Below, one piece after another: positions 1-10,253 of a stretch of 64,000 nt of DNA. Under the pieces are notes generated by a model. The model was not told the DNA's origin. It saw nothing but the letters and a program-made list of their open reading frames with translations, and did no database searches. Position 1 is the stretch's first letter. The number at the start of each line of letters is the position of its first letter. Origin of the DNA: Triangularia verruculosa (lineage: Eukaryota; Ascomycota; Sordariomycetes; Sordariales; Podosporaceae); NCBI GenBank assembly GCA_033296885.1, contig MU863909.1, positions 62,001-126,000 of the forward strand. The letters are read 5' to 3'. The translations under genes were made by a program, and so were the position numbers.

Positions 1-2569
1 GCAGCCAGGATCCTTCCCCTTCTTGCTCCTATGTAAGGAAGCTATGATGCCACTTCCCCGCAGCAGAAAGCTCAAGGAGAGCTCTGGAGCTTGGATCAGT
101 TGTGCCTAGACCTGGCTTGTCCGTGGTAGTGAATACGATGATCGACACGTAGGGTACAACAAGCTATGGCATTTCTCATCTGTTATTGAGAGGCATCCTA
201 TAGTAACGCTTGAGGCGGTCGCATCATAGCTTCAATGCCTAGCAAGAGGCACCATTGCCAAGCATGGACCAGCGGAACATATCGCGTGTCGAGACGACAC
301 ACCTCAACTGTCTCCTTCGCTCCGAGATATCATAAATGCAGAGAGGTCAAGAAGGGCATAACGACCGGCTTCGAATCTCTGGCTTCATGTTCGCCTTAGC
401 TGTACGCGTTACGAGGACTCCCAGACTGTTCAGCACTTGGGAAGAGTCGGAGGTGTGGTGCTTGCAGTAATCTTGTCTGGCCCGTTTGTCCGAGTTGCTG
501 CAATGTGATCAGTTGAGCGTCCAGCGCACGATACTGTCAAGATCGCCTGGAGGGATCACTTTTCTGGAAGCTGGATCGCCCACGAGTATCTTGTCAGGTG
601 GTATCCGCTGCGAAAGGCACGTGGGCGCCATAGTCTGTTGTCGTGAGCTTGAGCACCGAATCTGAAGGCGGCCATCGAGGGGCTGCCAAAGGGTTTCATG
701 TCAGGTTGAGGTTGCACTCCGATCGAAATGCTGTGAAGTTTCGCATCTCGTTGGGTCATTCAACCACGTTTCATACTGATATCCACTTTCCTTCTCGGGA
801 CAACTCGTAGCACCCTAGTCGATCCTGGCTTTACGAAGCTCTATTGGGACTCGAATCTGCGCACAAAGATGGAGACATGCACATGGAGTTGTATCGAATG
901 CATCATCGTGGCCCTGAAAATTTGTCTTCGGAGGTGGCCGGTTTGGCCCCCCTCTCCAGGAGAACTTCAGGAGCCTTTCACTCGCCAGAGGAGTGGGTAT
1001 ACGGATAGGCCAAGCGTAGAGCGGGCGCCAAACGGTTTCTAGGTGCTAGGCGGCGCACGCTACACCAAACACAGCATGGGGTTTTGTGTGTTTCCAGGGC
1101 TGTTTCTTGCCATCGATAGCCGTTCCACAGGGCCGCGATCCAAAATGACAGGGGTTTTCGGATCTGTTTCCAGCTCCCGTTTGCTACCCTCTTGTTTTTG
1201 TTCAAGGGAAATATGGACCTCGAGGTGAAGGCCCAGGTCGTCCTTCCACCCGGACAACCCAAGAGAAAATGCATGATACAGTCGCATATTTGCTAATGCC
1301 GGCAAAATCATCACCAATGCCTTCCTCAGCTCACTGACCGCTAGGGCGTGGATGGCTCGGGATATCAGCATCAGAGAAAACCTGGATCATGGACTAGAAA
1401 CAACCTTTCTGGGCACATCTCTGGGCAAGGCAAGATAGGTAGTATGTCCCTAGCGGGGAGGGAAACAACAAGGGTGACGAAATCAAGGCAGTTTCCCTTC
1501 GTAGGAGAGTTATCCAAGGCCAGGGTCAATATTGAGCTAGCAGCTGCAACACTGCCAGGGGGTCATCAGTGGCAGTGAGGTGGGGTTTTGGCAGTCCTCT
1601 GATCTGAGAGATGTTGATCAAGGATCTCACCAATCCTGGCCTCCAGCTCATGGGTAGCTGTGAGGGGACAGGGCGTATTCGTATGGAGTGTTTGGATCTT
1701 TCTACAGATGTTATGTGTGGCAAACGACACATGTTACACACTCCTCCATGCCGCAGACACCCGTAGCGAAAGCCGTTCTGGGGTCGCGGTTCTTTTGGTA
1801 TGTTTGATGCTTGTCTGGGAACATAACCATGTTCTCGTGATTATGCCAGGCAGGACATCAACCGGGGCAGGAGCAACCTGGGAGGTGCGCGGGAGCGACC
1901 GACGTCGGCTCCCGTCACGACAACCTAACAACCAAATGCGGCCAAGGCAGGAGCGGTCTCTGGGTCCTTCTCCAGGAACAGCCACTGGCATATAAGACGG
2001 GTAGCATCAAGTGCCAGCGGCTCTGGTCCTTTCATCCCCCCCGAGTGCCCATCGCCCACCAACCAACCGGCACCACAGAAGGTTCTTTGGAGAACCCTTG
2101 ACCCTACCACATAACACAGCTTCGCTAACACCCCACCGTGCCCTGGGCCACTGTCGGTCCTTCCCCTTACCATCCACTCATTCTCGCTTGGAGGAACCAA
2201 AGGCTTGATTTTATCGAAAACAGACTGCTTCGCCCGGCTGAAATCATCGAGCCACTCGTCTCTCGACATCCACTTCCGACACTGGCCGGTTAAGAAGGGG
2301 TGTAGGTCGTCCATTTCTCGGAGTGTCTCTGTCTCACCCACACTGTTTAGAGGCAAACAGCACCCATCACCCAGTGCTACTTAGCCCCTGGCCCCCGCTC
2401 TTCTTCTTCAAGCAACCTTTACCTCCTCCTTTCTCACCAAGAGTCGCACTTTACTCCGACAAACGGAATCTCAGCTTGGTTTGAGAGAGCACCAGTGTCT
2501 ACCATACACTAGGTATCCTTAGGGAGACTTCACTTTCAGTGCAACCGGTGCATCAAGAAATCCGACAGC
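1..2569. other. Gene-free stretch upstream of the RRM gene
   Basis: I see no supportable gene here. The longest open frame is 143 codons on the minus strand (1925-2356) and its translation shows no family motif. The part nearest the RRM gene, roughly 2380-2560, is rich in C and T, as expected for a fungal promoter and leader. The left edge may hold the end of a gene outside the window, but nothing coding is visible there. Confidence 0.5.
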
Positions 2570-3412
2570 ATGTCCAAGTTGTTCATTGGGTAAGGACAAG
2601 AAGACCAATAGATTGCAGATTCTGCCTCTGTCCCCACACACGGTAGGCGACTGGCTAACCAAGGAAATAGCGGCCTCGCATGGCACACTGAAGAGGCCAC
2701 TCTCAGGCAAAAGTTCGAGGAGTTTGGCGTGGTGGAAGAAGCTGTATGTTGTGGTGCGCTTTCATTTGGTGCGGCTCTTGTTCCTTGTTACTATCGCCCT
2801 TCGACACTGGTGCTTGATGGTCAGGAACCGCCATGCTTCGTCTGGTCTCTAACCTCTTCTCTCAGGTTGTTGTAAAGGACCGCGACACTGGCCGTAGCAG
2901 GGGATTTGGTTTCGTCCGATACACCAACCAGGACGATGCCCAGAAAGCCATCTCTGCGATGAACAACATTGAGTACGTTATACCCACGCGACCCCTCCTT
3001 AACCTCGCAATTTTTTCTGACCGCAGCTCAGATTCGACGGACGCCAAATCCGTGTCGACAAGGCCTCGGACACTGGTCCTAGAGGCGGCGGACGAGGAGG
3101 CGTCCCTGGCTTCGGCCGTGGTGGGTACGGAGCAGTCCAGATGGGAGGCTCTCCGATGCCTATGGCGTACGGTGCCCCGCAACCATATGGAATGCCACCC
3201 AACGTCTACGCCCAACCTTATGGACGCGGATATTCCCAGGCTGTCCCTGCCGGCTATGCCGCCCCCCAGCAAAGTAGGTATAGGAGATAAACGGGAGAAC
3301 ACTGCAACTAACAGTCTCTCTAGCCTGGCAACAGCCGTACGGATATCCTGATCCGTCACAGCAGGCCCAGCCACATCAACAAGCCAACCCAGGTCCCGGC
3401 CAAGGATATTAG
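2570..3412 (+). CDS. Glycine-rich RNA-binding protein with one RRM domain
   Basis: Five exons (2570-2589, 2671-2743, 2866-2972, 3032-3273, 3324-3412) encode 176 residues. An RRM fills residues 3-78, with RNP2 (LFIGGL, 4-9) and RNP1 (RGFGFVRY, 43-50). A tail rich in Gly, Pro, Tyr and Gln follows. The layout matches small glycine-rich RRM proteins of the CIRBP/GRP type, which bind single-stranded RNA in nucleus or cytoplasm and affect mRNA stability or stress responses. The start is the ATG placing RNP2 at its usual position near the N terminus. At the intron 3 acceptor, only the second of two nearby AG sites (ending 3031) continues the RRM as IEFDGR. The RNA target is unknown. The gene converges on the gamma-glutamylcyclotransferase gene. 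Confidence 0.9.
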
Positions 3413-4174
3413 GAATATCGTGGACCGAACTGCCGTGGCTCTCGACTTGAAAGCTTCTTCTAAGACATGACTTCGAAACCCGATACCCAAGATGCCCTAG
3501 TTTTCTGTACGACCAGGCTCTCGCCGCTCTTCGAGAACCACCACATATACCCCACTCGATCTTTCCGATACGTTTTTCTGTCTTTAGTCGCCATTCTTCG
3601 GTAGTTGGACAACTAGACATGGCCACTGGGCTTCTGTCTGTGATGTCTGGCTAATTTCTGTCCGGAAAATCCAGTTGCCATCACTTGTCTCTGGCTTGTA
3701 AACCTATGGAAGTGTTGGACTGGTTTCTGTTGTCTTGTTTGTTTCTGTTAGTCTTTAATGCATTTTTCGCTGTCCCGATACGTCTTCTTGTTCATTTGAA
3801 GAAGATATCATTTTGTGTGCTATACTTTGTTTTGTGTGAGTGGGGAATTGTGACGACGAAACGGCCGTGGGCTTGAGAGAAGGAGGCATTGGGTCAGGGA
3901 ATGTTATAAACAGGGAGAATGGATATATCATGGGTTCCCTTTCTGTTTAATGCCGCGGTCGTCTGTCTCATGTGCGACAATGGAGAGGCGAGGGGTTTGA
4001 AAGGTCAAAAAGCAATAACATGGGGAAACAGGAATAGAAGAAAACGTTGAGTGAGGCAAGGGAGGAACAGAAAAAAGAAAACTCGTAGCTGCGTTTTTCT
4101 CTTGGTTTCAATTTTTCTCTTGTTCCTTGGTTTTCTGGGTGCGCAATTTGTCTGTCTGTTTGTTTACTTCGCCC
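3413..4174. other. Convergent 3' intergenic region
   Basis: This lies between the stop codons of two convergent genes. It is T-rich with short AT runs and should hold both 3' untranslated regions and polyadenylation sites. No coding frame is worth calling. Confidence 0.5.
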
Positions 4175-5847
4175 TCACGAAGCCTTTTCTGTCTCTTCTT
4201 GCTCGTCTATGCTGCTGACTTTTCTGAACTCGTGATGATGATGATGCTGCTGCTCATGTTGACGCTCCAAAGATGAAACTTCCGGACTGACATGGACAGG
4301 AGATTGCGCACGCAGGATTTGTTTTTCTTTATCAGTCTGGCTCGCCGTCACCGCCCCTTCTTTCCCTCCCGCCGCAGCCGCTGTTGCCACAGCTCGAACA
4401 CGATCAGACAAGTCCGTGACGTGCTCGTCACCACTTTCAGGACTAAGCTCGTTGAGGGCTTGCTCCAGCCCCCACAGGTAGTCACGGTTCAGCCCGGACG
4501 GTCCCTTACTGCGATAGATGTGTTCGGCCAGCTTTTGGTGGTCTTGGGGGCCGACGAACTGTTCATTCTCGGGAGTGCCGATGTAGACCAGTGTCTGGAT
4601 CGGCAGTTTCTTGGGCAGGGCGGTCAATGGATCGCTGGTCTTGTTGTTTATGCTGGGCGCTGCGTGGAAGGGGGTGTAGTGGATGGTGTAGCCGTTGATC
4701 TCACGAATGTCGAGGTACTCCTTCACCTCAGCGACGCGCTCGGGGATGATGCGGTAGGCGACGCCCCAGACCTTTTCAGGGGCAGAGTCATGATGATCGG
4801 TGAGCTGCTCCCAGTATTCGCGGGAGATGAGAGTCACGACTCGGCCTGGAGCTTCGGGTGTACCACGGTGGTCTTCGCTGTTGGGGAAGGCGGAGAGAGG
4901 GCATTAGTGAGGGTTGTCTTTGTGGAGGCTGGTTGAGGGATGAAAAAGGATGAAAAGGATGTGAAAAGGAAACAAGGAGAGTAGGAGGTGGATGGCCAGG
5001 CTTGCGTCAGTTCAACGAGAGAATGTTGGGTGAGATGACGTTGATTCGGCGCCTGGCCAGCCAGCCACCACGGTCTCTCCAGGCACGCTCGTTTATCTGG
5101 CCCGGTATATTGGGCCGCTGGGGGGATAAACAACAACGTGGAAGAAAAGCTGGAAGAAGCGAGGACAACAAGCCAGAAGCTATGACCAAGGGTTCGGTTC
5201 CGGGTTGAGGCTAAGATGGAATGGATGGGAGGAAGAAATACCTTGCCTATAAGCGATGGTTAGCTATTATGATAGGGAAGGTATACGTAGGGTAGGAGAT
5301 ATGTCGATATTGGTCGTGGTCCGAGCTGTGGGTACGGTGCGGGAAAGTAAAGAGGAAAATAAGAAAAGGGCTCAGGGGGAGGCTCGGGAGGCGACGGTGG
5401 ATGGGAGGACGGGAGGGTTGCAAGGGCAGCACCACGGGCGACGCAGAACACATGCACGACACACATCGGCACACACAGACACACACGTACTTGCCAGAAC
5501 CGTCTCACATAGCCTGTCACCCAGCCTGGGATTCTCCTGTCTTGGCTCCAAATTAGCTGCCGTCTTGGTTGCCGGAACCAGAGAAGGGGGTTCTCGGTAT
5601 CGATCGGAACGTGATGTTGGCTAAGATCAGAAAGGTGGTGGTAGCGTAGAATTGACATACCAAAGTGCGGCGGCGGTTTCCAGATCAAGCTCCTGGGGTG
5701 ATTATTTAGCCTCATGTTTACAACATTCCAAGGTCGGTTTATTTTTTGTGTTCATATTCCCTCCTTTTCAGATGGTATTATGAAGACTTACCCGTATCCA
5801 AACAGCCAAAACTCATTGGCTTCGGGTTGGGCGTTTTCGGCCGACAT
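4175..5847 (-). CDS. ChaC-type gamma-glutamylcyclotransferase (glutathione-degrading)
   Basis: Five exons in minus order (5792-5847, 5661-5692, 5491-5540, 5242-5246, 4175-4877) encode 281 residues. The FGYGSL substrate loop is at 16-21, the conserved FWQ and DHRGTP segments at 44-55, PGRVVTL at 58-64, and the likely catalytic Glu at 107 in the REINGY motif. ChaC/Gcg enzymes cleave glutathione in the cytosol to 5-oxoproline and Cys-Gly. The fourth exon is only 5 bases. It is needed to join FWQ to DHRGTP with family spacing, and it has its own branch point, acceptor and donor. The exon 3 acceptor is AAG. The C-terminal ~70 residues are a low-complexity extension with five consecutive His. The intron after exon 3 carries a CA-rich tract. 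Confidence 0.9.
4231..4246. repeat. Short GAT/ATG trinucleotide repeat encoding a His tract
   Basis: A short run of the trinucleotide GAT on the plus strand reads on the minus strand as five consecutive His codons near the C terminus of the gamma-glutamylcyclotransferase. It may vary in length between strains. Confidence 0.6.
5456..5488. repeat. CA-rich tract in an intron
   Basis: An imperfect CA dinucleotide tract lies in the intron just downstream of exon 3 of the gamma-glutamylcyclotransferase gene. It begins two bases inside the donor site, so length change could influence splicing. Confidence 0.5.
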
Positions 5848-7274
5848 GTTGACAGCGACACGGAGTAAGTCGGTTCTCTCTTTAGTGTGGCGTGATGTGT
5901 GTGAACGAGCTTATGCCCAAAGTAGAGAAGAGATCAGACAATTTGAGCCCTTCCTTTGGTTTGATGTTCTCTTCACTGGTTAAGCGAGGTGTATGAGCAC
6001 CTCAACACACAGACCGAGTTCAACAACTGCAACGGCCGTACTATTAAAGCCGGTGTGGAAGTTGCTGCTCTCGAGTATTACATAAGGTAGGGAAGTTGCG
6101 GTCAAATTCCAGCGCCAGCTTTCCCAAGCGCCTGCCAAAGGTGGAGGGTCCCGTTCGGGTTGTGGGACTATCCGCCGGGGGGAGCTCCAGCAACAAGCGT
6201 GCTTCAGTGCGCGTATCGCCTCATTGGAGGTATCAACATAGATTCTACGCTTCCGTGTACTTCGTCAGGCACTTCAGTTGGGCTTTGTAGAGTGGCTTTA
6301 CTTTTATAATATCGACCAAGTGTAACCCCAACCACATGCCGCTTGCCATAGCTCACATACAACAGCCTATCTACCTATCACTCTGACTCGTGACGGCCTC
6401 TTGGTTTCTGCCCAAAACATACTGATGATGACTCCCAAAGAATAGCAGAAGGGAACAGGCTGCAGATATCAAACACGCCTGCGATAATGCTGAAACCCAG
6501 GCTAGTCCGGATTCGCGGCAGCAAGCCTTCTCGAAAAGCTGGTGGAAAGCGGAAAAACGAGGCGCTCCACCTTTCAGATCCCACAGCAGAATGACCCCAC
6601 CAGAAGCGACCCTGTGATGGACCCTTGTGAACGCTTTGGCCACAAGGAATCATCAACTGAACCTCGTTATCGTCTTCGTAAACTGCTTATTACAAGTAAG
6701 AGGAAGGGACGAGCGTAAAGTTGAGGTTATCGATCTCTGTGCAGTTGCATTCTTATAAATAGTGTATCCCGTCAAGGTGCTGAGTGCGGGCTGATCATCA
6801 GCCTGGGGCAGGAACTGCACGACCGGAACCGGCACCGACGAAACGTCACCGAGTGGCTTTTCTCAGCGCCAAGCAGACGGATTACTTACATTTCATACAA
6901 TTACCGTAAATCCCCACTGCCACCTCGCAGCGTTGGGCTCCAGCACTCGGTGGAACAGAGACACAAGTCGCTCGGCGTTGAATAAGGGGCAGCTAAAAGT
7001 AATATCGTTCAGTTTTCTCCCAACGAGTTCTTCGGCCCATCGGCACTGCTGCTCTGAAGAAGAAGGAAGAAAGCCTTGTTTTCCAGACGTACCTAGCTGC
7101 GGCTGAGCACCCTGAACACTTGGCGCAGTAACCAGAACATTACACTACTTAACCCCTCGCAAACGTGCTCCCACTGCAGCCTCCCCACCAACACCCTCAA
7201 ACCTGACACAGCTCAGGAGAAGCACCGGTGACGATCTTGTTTTTCCAGTCGCAAACCACCACCTCCTTGCAAAA
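5848..7274. other. Divergent promoter region
   Basis: This is the shared upstream region of the divergent gamma-glutamylcyclotransferase and EF-hand genes. Open frames are under 95 codons with no recognisable domain. The last 150 bases before the EF-hand start are C-rich, consistent with a leader. Confidence 0.5.
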
Positions 7275-8468
7275 ATGGCCTACAATAGATCATACAACCC
7301 AGACGAGCTACCAAGGTGAGTGCTACTACATGCATAAGAAACGCGACGGCGCCAAAGCACCGTTATCGACACCTCTTGTTGGCTTGGTTTGCGCTTGCGC
7401 CAGGGGAGCCCCACCATATCGACACTTGCCTTCCCCCTCCGTCACCCAGCGCCACCACATGATTATCGTATTGTTTTGCTAACTCTTCGTCTCCTCTTCG
7501 TCAGATTTGCGGAGCCAGAACAAGTGAGCAGTCTCCGTTCTCTTCCTTACCCTTCGAGCAACCGCATGCCTATTCCTTGACCCGGCCGAAAGAGAACTAA
7601 CCAACCATTCCCTTCGTACTAGAAAGGACCGAAGTCACCAGCTTATCAGGATCCCCCGCCATCTTCTCGATACGAGAACAAGCCACCCCCGCCTCGCCCG
7701 ATCGAGCACAAGAACTCGCACTACGACCGCTACGACCAGCCCGGCCGGCTGTCTCCACGGCACGCGCCTCCCCCGGAACGATACGGCGGTATGAGCCCCC
7801 CTCCGACAGCTACCCAGGGGCGTCCGGTTCAGCAGACACGGCCCCCTGCCAACTCCCGGCCACCCCCGAGTCCTTCTCCGCGCGATGGCGCCGCTGACCC
7901 GACCTTGCTCCCTCTTTTCCGGGCTGTCGACAAGGATGGTAAGCTCCTGCTTCGTTATGATAACCATGAACCTTGGCAAGACAAAAACTAACAAAAATCA
8001 AAAGGTACCGGCCAACTTTCCGAAAAGGAGCTCTCCGCTGCTCTCGTCAACGGCGATTGGACTGCTTTCGACCCTCAAACTGTCCGCATGATGATCCGCA
8101 TGTTCGACTCTGACCGTTCAGGCACCATCGGATTCGAGGAGTTCTGCGGACTGTGGTCCTTCCTCGCCTCTTGGCGCACGCTCTTTGACCGGTTTGACAC
8201 GGACCGGTCCGGAAACATTTCCCTGGAAGAATTCAAGGGTGCGCTGGTGGCATTTAGGTACCGCCTCAGCGATGGCTTCATTAAGATTCTGTTCAAGACA
8301 TACGACAAGAGAGGGGAGGGTGTGATGAGCTTTGATCTGTTTGTTCAGGCCTGCATCAGCCTGAAGAGAATGACCGATGTGTTCAAGAAGTACGATGAGG
8401 ATCGGGATGGGTATATCACGCTGAGCTTTGAGGACTTTTTGACGGAGATTTTGAGGCAGTTGAGGTAA
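7275..8468 (+). CDS. Penta-EF-hand calcium-binding protein (peflin/Pef1-like)
   Basis: Four exons (7275-7315, 7505-7523, 7623-7938, 8005-8468) encode 279 residues. The first ~110 residues are rich in Pro, Arg and Ser and probably disordered. Five EF-hand units follow. The first loop starts at Asp123 (DKDGTG), the second contains DSDRSG and the third DTDRSG. The fourth (DKRGEG) is degenerate, and the fifth (DEDRDG) has an altered spacing. This is the order seen in the PEF family (ALG-2, peflin, yeast Pef1), whose members bind calcium, dimerise through EF5 and act in membrane traffic, budding or stress signalling. Exon 2 is only 19 bases, supported by clean donor and acceptor sites and continuous frame. 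The start is the first ATG, in an A-rich context. The gene converges on the lactamase-fold gene. Confidence 0.9.
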
Positions 8469-8837
8469 TTTGTATGAAAAGTGCAGGCTGAATTGGGTTA
8501 ATATGGGTGGAAAGGTTTAATGCTGTCTAGTTTTGAGGCATGGCATGCTCTCCGTTTCTTGTTTTCCTCTACGCGTTGCTTTTACAGCTTATTCAACACT
8601 CGGCAAAGAAGTGGTTGATGAATCACGTTGGTTTTCTAGCTTCTCTCGTGTGTTTTTGCGAAGTCGAAACGGGCAAAGCGAGGATTTCGACACGCAGTCT
8701 GTCGCTTTGTTTTATTCATAGAACTTTGACTCGCGAAACATCACACAGCAAGAATGATACCCTGAGATTCTAGTGATGGGAGGGGTGTAAATTATGTGGT
8801 TTTTTTTTGTGACACCTACCTATCATGGTTACCGGTA
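8469..8837. other. Convergent 3' intergenic region
   Basis: This holds the 3' ends of two convergent genes, with T-rich stretches. No coding potential is seen. Confidence 0.5.
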
Positions 8838-10253
8838 TCAAAGACTTTTCTGCTTTGCCAAACTTCCCCCATGACTGTTATCCTTCTGCAAGAAGAGCTC
8901 GAGATTTGACCGCCAGTTGCATTTTTCCAACGAGCCCATCAACACATCTGCCTGGTTCTGGCCTTTGCCGGAATCTGATGATCCAACTTTTATCAGAGCA
9001 ACATTCTCGGCCTGCTCTTCCTCCTTGCTGGGACGCTTCGGGTCGTGGCTCTCGGTCTTATCGCCAGCCGTGTGCTCAGTGTTGCTCTTCTGCTGCTCTT
9101 GTCCCTGCTCTTCATTGCTTTCCCAAACTTCAGCTCTGTTGTCGACTTTGCTCGCAGTTGTGCTGCGGAGCGTGGTCTTTTCGCCGCTTTCGAGGAGCAA
9201 GACGGTGGTTGTGTTCGATCCCTTTTCGTGCATGGCGAGATGCTTCCGGAGATCACTTTCTGTGAAAATGTTGGCTTTTTCTTGCTTCCGGGTAAAGAAC
9301 CTGCTGGCGAGACCCCGGTGAACCAAGTCGCCGTCGTGGGCGCCGATCCATGTTTTGGCGGCTAGTTTGGTGGCTATTTCCAGCCCTGACGGAACTGGAT
9401 CGCGAGATCTTGAAAAGGGTGCGCGGTGCTGGACGTTGAATGGATGGAGGAGGGCGGTTAGGGGAAGAGCAGCCTCGGATATCAGGTGGTTGGTGACGTA
9501 GGCATTGATTGCTGAATAAGATATCCCATGAGGTACGTAGAGTATGCTGATGGGTCTATCATTTGGGAATGGTAGCGGCTGTTGTTCCTGTTGCCTTGTG
9601 GTGCTTCTCAGGCTGATCTGGGATTCGTTACGAAACTGAGGAGAAAGCGGGAGGTGATGTAACGGGGGCGATGGCGCTCGGTAGGTGATGCCTATTGCGT
9701 AGTGTAGGCCTAGTAAATCGTGCTTTTGGGGAAGGAAAGCCATTGTGACTTCTCCTGGTTCGCCTGGAGGGATGGATGGAACTGTGAACCGCAGTATATG
9801 TGGACCTTTAGGGTCACTTCGTTTTGAAGGTCTCCATACAGGCAAGATCCTGACCTTGGTTTTCTCAAGAAAATTCCAGCTCTTGATCTTGCGGGCTGAG
9901 GCTAGAGCTGCGAGGATGTTCGTTTTCGTGCCAATGCCTGGGAGCTGCCGGAGGGTGGCTTCGTTGCAGTGTCTGGAGCTATGGTGTGAGATGATGATTA
10001 GGTCTGGTTCGGGAAGCTCAAGGAGAGTCAAGATGCAAGGTGGTCGTCTGTGAGTTGCCCTCGCTATTCTAGTATGTATGGAAGTGGCCGGTCCGGTAAT
10101 CCACGGGTCTATCAGGATTCGGAAAGGCTTTGGGCTTCTAGATGGACCAGCAAGTTGGCTGTGTTGATAGGCTATGGGTTCGAAGGTAAACAGGAACGAG
10201 GCATCGCTGTTGAGGTGTTGGATGGTGACAGCCATAGAGCTTCTATCGATCAC
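8838..10253 (-). CDS. Metallo-beta-lactamase-fold protein with a degenerate metal-binding motif
   Basis: A single exon encodes 471 residues. The N-terminal half resembles the UlaG-like branch of the metallo-beta-lactamase superfamily common in ascomycetes. It has a strand ending ILIDPW (46-51), a strand ending LIIISH (85-90), a helix NEATLRQLP (97-105) and a late GAHDGD motif. At the usual HxHxDH site the sequence is HHSSRH (90-95). His90 and His95 remain, but the second His is Ser92 and the Asp is Arg94. Metal binding and hydrolysis are therefore doubtful. Residues from about 360 to the end are low complexity, rich in Glu, Gln, Ser and Lys. The start could be Met1 or Met7, and Met7 fits the domain edge equally well. 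No substrate is known. Confidence 0.8.
   Translation of the reverse strand: MIDRSSMAVTIQHLNSDASFLFTFEPIAYQHSQLAGPSRSPKPFRILIDPWITGPATSIHTRIARATHRRPPCILTLLELPEPDLIIISHHSSRHCNEATLRQLPGIGTKTNILAALASARKIKSWNFLEKTKVRILPVWRPSKRSDPKGPHILRFTVPSIPPGEPGEVTMAFLPQKHDLLGLHYAIGITYRAPSPPLHHLPLSPQFRNESQISLRSTTRQQEQQPLPFPNDRPISILYVPHGISYSAINAYVTNHLISEAALPLTALLHPFNVQHRAPFSRSRDPVPSGLEIATKLAAKTWIGAHDGDLVHRGLASRFFTRKQEKANIFTESDLRKHLAMHEKGSNTTTVLLLESGEKTTLRSTTASKVDNRAEVWESNEEQGQEQQKSNTEHTAGDKTESHDPKRPSKEEEQAENVALIKVGSSDSGKGQNQADVLMGSLEKCNWRSNLELFLQKDNSHGGSLAKQKSL

Noticed and set aside
1925..2356. 143-codon minus-strand open frame
   Set aside because: It lies in the probable promoter of the RRM gene, and the translation has no recognisable family features.
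2862..3626. 254-codon minus-strand open frame
   Set aside because: It lies opposite the RRM gene, whose exons explain the sequence with conserved motifs.
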